From Gari tellinella (Eukaryota; Mollusca; Bivalvia; Cardiida; Psammobiidae), in the NCBI GenBank assembly GCA_922989275.2, contig OV277864.1, positions 56,109,550 to 56,173,549 of the forward strand: a DNA stretch of 64,000 nt, in the 5' to 3' direction. A model generated the notes under the pieces. The model made no database searches, was not told the origin of the DNA, and saw nothing but the letters and a program-made list of their open reading frames with translations. Below, piece by piece: positions 55,648 to 64,000 of the stretch. Position 1 is the first letter of the stretch; every line of letters starts with the position of its first letter. The position numbers were made by a program, and so were the translations under genes.

Positions 55648-57066
55648 TAGCTCACCTGAGCCAAAGGCTCAAGGTGAGCTATTGGGATGGCCCTGTGTCC
55701 GGCGTCCGTCGTCGTGCGGTGTGCGTTGTCCGTCGTGCGTCGTCCTTAACAATTGCTTCAAATGACATCTCCTCCTATACCGCTGAACAGATTTCAACCA
55801 AACTTTACAGAAATGTTCCTTGGGTCAAGCTCTTTCAAATTTGTTCAAAGAATTAAAAACAATGCAGAACTCTGGTTGCCATGGCAACCAAAGTGAAAAA
55901 ATAATGAAATCTTAAAAAATCTTCTTGTCAAAAACTGCAAAGGGCAGAGCTTAGATATTTAGCACATAGCATCACCTACAAGTCCTCTATCAAGTTTGTT
56001 CAAATTATGCCCCTGGGGTCAAAATTGGCCCCGCCCCGGGGGTCACCGTTTGACATAGAGTTATATAGTGAAATTTTCAAACATCTTCTTCTCTGAAACT
56101 AATATGGCCAGAGCTTTAATATTTGGCATGGTGACACTTCTAGATGTCCTTTACCTAGTTTGTTCAAATGGGTCTGGTTGGTTGCATATCTAGGTCACAG
56201 AAGCTAAAAATAGATTTTTTTCAATGAAAACTTAAAAAATCTTCTTGTCTGAAACTACAAGGGCCAGAGCTTAGATATTTGGCACATAGCATTGCCTACA
56301 GGTCCTCTATCAAGTTTGTTCAAATTATACCCTGGGGTTAAAATTGGCCCCGCATGGGGGTCACAGTTTTACATAGAGTTATATAGTGAAAATTTCAAAC
56401 GTCTTCTTCTCGGACACTAATATGGCCATAGCTTTGATAATTGGTATGGTGACACTTCTGAATATCTTTAACGTATTTTGTTCAAATGGTTCTGGTCTGT
56501 TGCATATCTAGGTCACAGGAGCTAAAAATAGATTTTTTCTATAAAAATTAAAAAATCTTTTTGTCAAAAACTGCAAAGGCCAGAGCTTAGATATTTGCCA
56601 CAAAGTATCACCTACAGGTCCTTTATCACGTTTCTTCAAATTATGCCCCTTGGGTCAAAATTGGCCCCACCCTGGTGGGTCACTGTTTTACATAGAGTTA
56701 TATTGTGAAATTTTCAAACGTCTTCTCCTCTGAAACTGATATGGCCATAGCTTTTATATTCGGCATGGTGACACTTTTAGATGTCCTTTACCTATTTTGT
56801 TTAAATGTTTCCTGTCTGTTGCATATGAAGGTTACAGGAGCTAAAAATAGAGTGTTTCAATGGAAACTTAAACAAATCTTTTTGTCTAAAACCCTAGTAC
56901 CCTGATCTTAGATATTTGGCACATAGCATCATCTATAGGTCCTCTTTCAAGGTTGTTCAAATTATGCCAATTAGGTAAAAAATGCCCCTCTCCTGGACAT
57001 AAATATTTTTCTTCATTTTGTCAGTTATTCTCAGGTGAGCGAAATATGCCCCATGGGGCTCTTGTT
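55648..57066 (+). mobile_element. RC-4 element, about 318-bp tandem core
   Basis: AGCTCACCTGAGCC pairs locally with GGCTCAAGGTGAGCT, then a CCGTCGTCGTGCGG-rich stretch. Core units carry 'agagcttagatatttggcac' and 'cttcttgtcaaaaactgcaa', with starts near 55920, 56242, 56557 and 56877. CTCAGGTGAGCG lies at 57031-57042. The tail has hairpin GCCCCATGGGGC and ends CTCTTGTTT. Confidence 0.82.
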
Positions 57067-57346
57067 TAAAACATTGATATTTCCAGAAATTTTTTTATGA
57101 AATATTTTTTCTTGCACAATATCTTATATTGTCTGTTGTATATAAATTATTGAGTTACATAACTTTATAAAGAAAATATTCCTGTTTATTCAAAATGGAA
57201 CTTTTCTCGACAAAAGGTCCTGTCAGAAAAAAACTGTGCTGTGTTTTTTTTATTTTAACAATTTTTTTACTCTTTATATGGTATATTTCAATTTAATCCA
57301 GGTTTCAGTGAAGTCTGGCAGAGAATAAGCAGACCCGCAAACCACC

Positions 57347-57597
57347 TTAACTCTTTCCTCCCTAAAACTTTAAATGGACAATTCCAGTTTCCATTTTAGT
57401 CTAGTCCATTTCCGACTTTTAAGGGTTGTTTTTGTCAATGTTTGGCATTATGACAAACAGTGAAGACCCTGATCAGAGGGCTCCTTTCGCAGCCCTCTGA
57501 TCTGGGTGTTCACTGTTTGCATAGGACAAGTGCACTTTTCACATGTATACTGTTTGAAAAGGACGCCTATATGCGGGACTAGGGTTGAAAGGGTTAT
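57347..57597 (+). mobile_element. T4-2 MITE with PAL-E hairpin
   Basis: TTAACTCTTTCCTCCCTAAA to 'ctagggttgaaagggtta'. The hairpin centre is eroded on one arm (CTCCTTTCGCAGCC). Confidence 0.85.
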
Positions 57598-57777
57598 AAG
57601 CCATTACCTATCTCCCTGATTGCTTTACATTGTGACATATCTGAACATCTAAAATTATTGCAGACCCAGTGTGCGAAGACCTTGAGAGATGTTCCATATC
57701 ATGTGGTTGAAGTAAACTGAATGTAGATGTTTGTCACCTGGATTGGATAGCTGACACAAGGTACAGTCAGTGTTTTA

Positions 57778-58140
57778 TTAACCCATTACCCAAAAGCCAG
57801 GTGACCACTTACAGTTGGTTGAAAGTAAAGCAGAATGCATCTTAACCCATTATCCCATAGCCTGTTTCTAGTTTTGAAGATATGTGACCACTTAAAGCAG
57901 GTTGAAAGTAAAGCAGAATGTGCCTTCAGGCGCATTCTGCTTTACTTTTAGCCTGCTTTCAGCTATTATTTGCTAGAATATAGAAAATATTTCTTATGAT
58001 TTATTTTGGTGACAGTATAATTGGAACTATTTTCTTAAATGGAGGAATTAAGTAAAGGCGTATTTACAGGGAAATGGGTTAAGCCACATTCTGCTTTACT
58101 TTCAATCTAATTAAGAATCAACCTGTCTTGAACACTTGCA
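57778..58140 (-). mobile_element. T4-1 host element cut at its hairpin centre
   Basis: The left part ends '...gcagaatgcatcttaa' and the right part resumes 'ttaagccacattctgcttta'. This equals an uninterrupted CCTTAAGG centre. Confidence 0.8.
57842..58082 (-). mobile_element. T4-1 MITE nested at the TTAA of a T4-1 hairpin
   Basis: TTAACCCATTATCCCATAGC to CAGGGAAATGGGTTAA. The hairpin centre is GTGCCTTCAGGCGC. Confidence 0.85.
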
Positions 58141-58191
58141 CTGATGGATTTAAATGGTCAGTTAAACAAGAAATGTCACAGTTGTGCAGGG

Positions 58192-58380
58192 CTTCAGATA
58201 AGGGGAGTATTTCAAAAATTAAAATCTTTATTTCTGCATTAAACCATATGGTGTCACTACTCATTAGAATCGTCTCGAAGAGACGATTCTAATGAGCAGT
58301 AACACCATAGGATTTGGGGCTAAAATAAGTGAGAAATGTTGGTTTTGTTTAGTTTACTCCCTCTTATTTGGAGTCCTTGT
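58192..58380. mobile_element. HP-A element
   Basis: GGGCTTCAGATAAGGGGAGT to TCTTATTTGGAGTCC, hairpin loop GAA with three arm mismatches. Confidence 0.82.
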
Positions 58381-58469
58381 AGTGTGACAAATGCCCCTAG
58401 CTGCCTTCGTGTCTGACAATATTGTACCCATGTCCTTGACTTTTGATACAATGATAATTATGAGTTATA

Positions 58470-59300
58470 TGGAAACGTTGCCCATGTTGCAGGACATTAA
58501 ATTAATTTAAATCAATGGCAATAAGAGTTGAATGGAACACATTGTCTTCCTCTGGTGAATATTTGTACCAAATCATTTTGGAACCCATTTATAGATGTGA
58601 CAGACCTGACACGAACATTCGTGATAACCGAATTGCAACCTGTGACCTTGACCTTTGACCCATGTTCTTGAGAGTTGAACAGAACACATTGTGTTCCTCT
58701 GATGAATATTTTTGCCAAATTATTTTGGAATTCATTTATAGATAAAAAAATGACAGACCTGAGTCAAAAATTTGTGATAACCAAATTGCAATCTGTGACC
58801 TTGACCTTTGACCCATGTTCTTGAGAGTTGGACAGAACACATTGTGTTCCTCTGGTGAATATTTGCACCAAATTATTTTGGAATTCATTTATAGATGAAG
58901 AAATGACAGACCTGACACAAAATGTGTGATAACCGAATTGTAACCTGTGACCTTGACATTTGGCAGGTGCATATGGGAGTTGAACATGACACATTGTCTG
59001 GTGAACATTTGTGCCAAGTTATTTTGAAATGCGTTTACTTATAAAGAAGTTATAGACCAGACACAAAACTTGCAACAAGGTAATCATACCCTGTGACCTT
59101 GATCTTTGCTCCATGGACAAGGGAGTTTTAACACATTATATTGTCTTGTAAACATTTGTGCCAAGGTATTTTAAATCTGTTTAAAGATAAAGAAATGACA
59201 GAAAGGACACAAAATTTGTGACGGCATAATCCTACAATTTGACCTTGACCTTTCATCCATGGACAGGGAGTTGTACATGACACATGTAGCATTTCAAAGA
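58470..59300 (-). repeat. Tandem repeat of about 160 bp, AGGTCA-rich
   Basis: About five units contain 'tgtgaccttgacctttgacc' and 'gaatatttgtaccaaat'-like sequence. It is the opposite-strand counterpart of the array at 5040-5690, but the units differ outside the half-site block. Confidence 0.8.
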
Positions 59301-59413
59301 TCGCTTGATTAATATATGGCAAAAGTAATACAGAAAATTCCTTTGTGTTGCTACTAAGTTGCTACCTGTCCCCATGTAGTTTTGTAGTGGCTCACTAATG
59401 ATTTGTCTCAATA

Positions 59414-59548
59414 AAAACTCCAGGTAAGGGGAGTTTTCAAAAAACTAAAATCTTTATTTCTACATTAAAACCTATAATGTCCCTAGTAGTGACACCCGAT
59501 GATTTGGTGCTGAAATCAGTGAGAATCAGTTTACTCCCTCTTATCTTA
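59414..59548. mobile_element. HP-A element without hairpin
   Basis: Ends CTCCAGGTAAGGGGAG and CTCCCTCTTATCTT are kept. The hairpin is reduced to CCTATAATGTCCCTAGTAG, so one arm and the centre are gone. Confidence 0.7.
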
Positions 59549-59588
59549 ACCCATATCATGTGGGATACACTTTTTGGTGTACCTTTAG

Positions 59589-59655
59589 GCAAACAGTTTT
59601 GATCTCAGATCAGGCCCCACATTGTGGGGCCTGATCTGAGATCAAAACTGTTTGC
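59589..59655. repeat. Perfect 33-bp inverted repeat (PAL-D variant)
   Basis: Arms 59589-59621 and 59623-59655 are fully complementary around one T. The core is GGCCCCACATTGTGGGGCC instead of the usual GACGCCG. Confidence 0.92.
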
Positions 59656-59802
59656 AGCTAAGTCAGTATTCTATCAGAAAATGCTAAAATCTGTTGCAAA
59701 TATTTGAGTTATACCCGCTGCAGACGACATTTTAAAATGTCCGCCAAATATTACCCAGCTTGCAGTACACTAAAGGATTGTCTTGTCCCATCTTTCTTCA
59801 AG

Positions 59803-62800
59803 ACTTCTGCCAGTGGTATGGAGTTTCCGGTCTACAAATATGCAGGTATACACCTATCAGAACAGATAGGACGGCTGATGATAAGTCCCAGCTTCTTGTC
59901 TGTGAAGTGTAACCCTTCTGACAGTGACGAGAACATCCTCTCCCGACAACGCTACCATACACCTAGCCACTGTGTGTTTTGTCAGAGAACCACAGCCGCT
60001 GGAACCTGCCGCAAACCGTTCTAAATAAAGTAACACACGTTTTGTGTACATCTCTCTCTACCCCTGTCAGAGGTGTGTATGAGAAGACGTAGCGATACTC
60101 TCCCGTCCTCCAAGTACCAACCATTCATAAGGAATCATAGTGCCATACGATCAGATTTGTCCCAGTGCTCGAGGAATGACAAAATTGTAACTTATCATGA
60201 AACCATTAGAGGTAGGCCAATTTATTTCTCAAGCATGCCTAGTAGATGTTTAGAATTGAGTGTTTCTCTAGAAATATGGTATTTCCAAGCTGTCATTCTG
60301 TGTCGCTTATACATATATTTAGGTATTGATTAGTATTCAAAATGGTGGAATTTCAGAAGTTTTGAAGTATTTCAACTTTGTGAATGAGTTCTAGAGTAGT
60401 TTTCACATTACAGTGATCTTGAGTTTGATGTGATTTATATTTATAAAAGCACTTCTATATGATGTAAAGTTGTTGTAGAGAAAAAATCTTGTTAAGAATA
60501 AGAAGTTTTTGTCAAAATGTCATACTGTGTTAAATTTCAAAATGGTTGACCTGATATAATGTTTCCACCATTTTACACCACTAATTCTCTGCTGAATGTT
60601 TCTATTTAGTTCACCATGAACTAAACATTTCAAGAAAGATCTTTAAAATTTTATTATACATGAATGTTGTCACCCAGATTTTGATTTGTCATAGAAAAAC
60701 AAGTTTTGGATTCCAGAAAGATTTAGTTCTTTAAAATTTCTTATAAGTACAGATCTCCAGATAAGGAGAGTTTGAAAAACCTACATCCTCATGTCTTCCC
60801 CAAACACTGTGATTTGACTTCTCATTGTAAATATAGCTTTTGTGTGATTCAAATGACAAGTAACAGCATAAGGGTTTAGTTGAGGTTTTAAGGAGAACAT
60901 GTTGGAACTGTTTTATCTGTTTGCTGTTATCTGGAACCCAGAGTGGTCTGATAAAATGGCAGGCATCTTAAACTGTACTGATCTAAGTGTTTATGTCATG
61001 AAATGAGTAATTAGGCAAATCTTTGACTATTTTGACAAAATGACAAACATACAAGTTAAAGGTAGGAGCATGTTTACCGGGTACCGGTATATGTGTAGTT
61101 CCATTTGGCCGGAGGTCTGACCAGTGTTATGAAATGTGAGACTGTGGGGGTAAACAAAGGTCCCCGAGTGTCTCATGGTGCAGGAATGGAGACTGTCATG
61201 TCTTTGGGAGTGCTAGCTATACTCACTGTGTGCCGTCTTCTGATTGGCTGAGCTGCTATCTGCCATTAGTGTACAGTAGCACAGGTTCAGAATGAATTAT
61301 GCTAATTAGGTATACAGGTAAACCTCAAGGAAGTGGGCTGTCATTTTGACACAGAGAATATGCCTCCATTGACGTAGATAAGCTGAATTTATAGGAAAAG
61401 GCTGGAAAACACTGGGCAGTTCTTTGGCAAAAAAATTGTTTGGGTAAAAGTTTCTCATTAAAAGGTAGCCAAAAGCCTAGCTAGAGCTATTTTCTGCATG
61501 CCATAACTTTAAAGGGAAGATAATTGATAGGGTTAAATCTGTTTTGGTCTAACATATATTAGGAGAAACTGCATGAGGGAAGTTTATGCTGGAGAAAAGT
61601 TATGTAAGAAAGGTCCTTTGAGAGCTGTCTGCATTCCATTTGTACAGTATTAAGATTTAGGAGTCTAGGTAGCTTTATATCTGCATACATCTGAAAGGCA
61701 CACACTTGAGTGCCATTTCTTGGAGAGAATGCTGCTTTAATATGAAACTTCTTTTCCTTCTGCATTACCCAAATTCAGTATTACCTTTCTATACTCAGTA
61801 TATTATAGTATAGTACTATTGTAAAAGGTAGTCAATGTGTTGGGTGTAATAGCTAGGGAATGACTTTCAATGTTGATGTAATCGAGAATGACCATGGCTG
61901 CCAATGTGTTTGGTTTAATAGGGAATAACAATGACTGTCAATGTGTGACTGTCAATGTGTGACTGTCAATGTGTTTGATGTAATAGGGAATGACCATGAC
62001 TGTCAATGTGTTTGATGTAATAGGGAATGACAGTGACTGCCAATGTGTTTGGTGTAATAGGGAATAACAATGACTGTCAATGTGTGACTGTCAATGTGTG
62101 ACTGTCAATGTGTTTGATGTAATAGGGAATGACAATGACTGTCAATGTGTTTGATGTAATAGGGAATTATAAGGAATTTCAATGTGTTTGGTGTAATAGG
62201 GAATGACCATGACTGTCAATTTGTGACTCAATGGTTTGGTGTAATAGGGAATGACAGTGACTGTCAATGGGTTTGGTGTAATATGGAATGACAGTGACTG
62301 TCAATGTGTGACTGTCAATGGGTTTGTTGTAATAGGCAATGTCCATGACTGTCAATGGGTTTGGTGTAATAGGGAATGACAATGACTGTCAATGTGTGAC
62401 TGTCAATGTGTTTGTTGTAATAGGGAATGTCCATGACTGTCAATGGGTTTGGTGTAATAGGGGATGACAAGGACTGTCAATGTGTTTGATGTAATAAGGA
62501 ATGACCATGGCTGTCAATGTGTTTGATGTAATAGGGAATTATAATGGATTTCAATGAGTTTGGTGTTATAGGGAATGTCCATGACTGTCAATGGGTTTGG
62601 TGTAATAGGGAATGGCCATGACTGTCAATGGGTTTGGTGTAATAGGGAATGTCCATGACTGTCAATGTACATTGTTTGATGTAATAGGGAATGACCATGA
62701 CTGTCAATGGGTTTGGTGTAATAGGGGATGACAAAGACTGTCAATGCATTTGAAGTAATAGGGAATGTCCATGACTGTCAATGTGTTTGATGAAATAGGA

Positions 62801-63808
62801 AATGACAAGGACTGTCACTGCGTTTGGTGTAATAGGGAGTGACCGATTGCCAGTCAATGTTTCTATAATAAGGAGTGACCATGATTGTCAATGTTGATGT
62901 AATAGGGAATTACTATGACAGTCTCTGTTGGTGTAATAGGGAATTACTATGACTGTCGATTTTGGTATAATAGTGAATGACCAGGACTGTCAATGTTGAT
63001 GTAACAGGGAGTCACCATGGATATCAATGTTGGTGTAATATGGAATTACTATGACTGTCAATGTTGATGTTATATGGAATGACTATGACTGTCAATGTTG
63101 GTGTAATATGGAGTCGCTGTGACTGTCAATGTTGGATGGAGGGATGAGTTGGGTTTTATGACACTGTGACCGGGAATTTGTCATTGAGCACCAATGAAAT
63201 ATGAAATGAGATAAGATCATGAAAAGGGATGAATTCAGGAAGATGATTTTGGCAATCTCTTTTTCTGCTGAAGTAATGCATGGGGTCAAAACAACTGACC
63301 TGCCTGCCTTTAAGTTCTTGGCAGAGGGAATAATCACAGTCAAAACAGAAACATCCCCTTTGACAATTAAGGCCTGAAACCAATGCAGGGTATGAAGGTC
63401 TCCGGGGTGTAACAGAGGGTGACCATGACTGCTAATGTGGATATGATAGGGAGGCATTGTTGTGTGTATTACTGAAAGGAAATATGGAATAAATTTGAAT
63501 AATTTGGAAAACATCTTATGTATAGTAGTATCTATATTGATTATATTTTATCACATGATTGAATTCCCTAGGGAGCCTACTTGTCACCTTTTTCCGGGTC
63601 CCCCTAAATGTAGGAAATGCCCCTTATAATACCCCACATCTGCATTTACTCAGGCACTTGTCTCGTTGTCATGTGAACCCTATGAGAGACTTGTCATCTG
63701 ATACGCCCAGCAACGGAGACATAAAAACTAAAGATATACATCTGGTAGAGGACATGAACTCCATGCCCCATCAGACTTACCATGCTGCCTTGGTTCTTAT
63801 ACCAAACA
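59803..63808 (+). CDS. Candidate multi-exon host gene, internal part (unknown protein)
   Basis: Three candidate exons have good splice context and consistent phase. Exon 1, 59803-59845, follows a pyrimidine-rich tract ending CTTTCTTCAAG and ends GCAG before GTATAC. Exon 2, 60071-60211, follows CTCTCTCTACCCCTGTCAG and ends before GTAGGC. It is 141 bp and encodes a basic start (MRRRSDTLPSSKYQPF) with no stop. Exon 3, 63614-63808, follows CCTTTTTCCGGGTCCCCC and TAAATGTAG and ends before GTAAAA. It encodes 65 residues including SDTPSNGDIKTKDIHLV. Exons 2 and 3 both begin and end in phase 1, and exon 1 ends in phase 1, so they join without a frameshift. I do not recognise the protein and see no signal peptide, membrane segment or domain. 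Start and end of the gene are outside or unseen. An alternative is that the open frame 59704-60024 continues past 59845 to its own stop, beside AATAAA at 60023-60028. The evidence is splice-site pattern only. Confidence 0.42.
60212..61830. other. Non-repetitive probable intron sequence
   Basis: No repeats of the window's families are seen. One short palindrome, ACCGGGTACCGGT, lies near 61078. Confidence 0.45.
61835..63140. repeat. 37-bp minisatellite, about 1.3 kb
   Basis: The unit contains GTGTAATAGGGAATGACCAT and GACTGTCAATGTGTTTG. Local expansions of the 13-mer TGTGACTGTCAAT are seen near 61940 and 62080. The right third (62880-63140) consists of diverged, slightly longer units. Confidence 0.92.
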
Positions 63809-63825
63809 GTAAAACCCTTCACGCA

Positions 63826-63990
63826 GGGCTCCAGAAAAAAGGGATTCTGCATTTTTCTCACTAAATCCTATGTTGTTACTACTCATTAGAATCGTCTCTT
63901 TGAGATGATTCTAATGAGTAGTGACACCATAGGGTTTAATGAAGGTATAAAGATTTTAGTTTTTGAAATGCTCCCCTTATCTAGAGCCCT
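63826..63990 (-). mobile_element. HP-A element
   Basis: GGGCTCCAGAAAAAAGGG to CTTATCTAGAGCCCT. The hairpin has loop TTT and three unpaired positions. It lies 17 bp after the candidate exon 3 donor. Confidence 0.82.
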
Positions 63991-64000
63991 GTTCACACAA

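Noticed and set aside
63092..63514. 140-residue minus-strand open frame
   Set aside because: Part of it overlaps minisatellite sequence, the rest has no recognisable motif, and it opposes the candidate exons.

Overview
The window looks like non-coding DNA from a eukaryotic invertebrate, most likely a bivalve mollusc. It is AT-rich with only short ORFs, and it is packed with short palindromic MITE-like elements. It also carries repeats I associate with bivalve genomes: the 'GCTCACCTGG...CCAGGTGAGC' family and a CR1/L2-type LINE tail. A dreissenid mussel is possible, but that is memory-based and unproven. I see no bacterial, viral or organellar gene content, no operons and no CRISPR.

Layout. 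1-5 kb: a decayed transposon-associated gene (hallmarks SIKSGERTR, SDHEEANSRM, GCASNSAFYGM) with a reverse-oriented LINE fragment inside it. 5-9 kb: a tandem repeat carrying nuclear-receptor half-sites, a tRNA-like SINE remnant, and a truncated CR1/L2-like LINE on the minus strand inserted in a small tandem repeat. 9-13 kb: TTAA-flanked MITEs and a rolling-circle-like element. 13.5-16.2 kb: a 32-bp minisatellite. 16-29 kb: dense MITEs and palindromes. 29.5-30.9 kb: a 56-bp minisatellite. 31-52 kb: nested MITEs, two 1.43-kb J elements, two copies of a composite palindromic element, and an RC-like element (RC-3). 52.1-55.5 kb: a 69-bp dimeric minisatellite. 55.6-59.5 kb: another RC-like element and further repeats. 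59.8-63.8 kb: the only plausible host gene, with three phase-consistent candidate exons on the plus strand and a 37-bp minisatellite in the long intron.

Family names used here. T4-1 to T4-4 are four families of roughly 190-260 bp bounded by TTAA. TA-1 to TA-4 begin CAGT/CTGT, end ACTG and are flanked by TA (pogo/Tc1-mariner-like). HP-A is the family with ends GGGCTCCAGATAAG...CTTATCTGGAGCCC and a 67-bp central hairpin. PAL-D is a CAAACAG...CTGTTTG hairpin with a GACGCCG core. PAL-E is the hairpin with the GAGGGCTCC core. RC-1 to RC-4 share asymmetric inverted repeats, a central tandem array and a CTTGTT end.

The most notable result is how these elements are built and how they move. Nested insertions give exact boundaries: T4 elements duplicate TTAA, and RC-2 interrupts its host with no target duplication at a TT dinucleotide. 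Hairpin arms differ between copies of a family yet stay self-complementary within each copy, which points to arm-to-arm copying rather than independent mutation.
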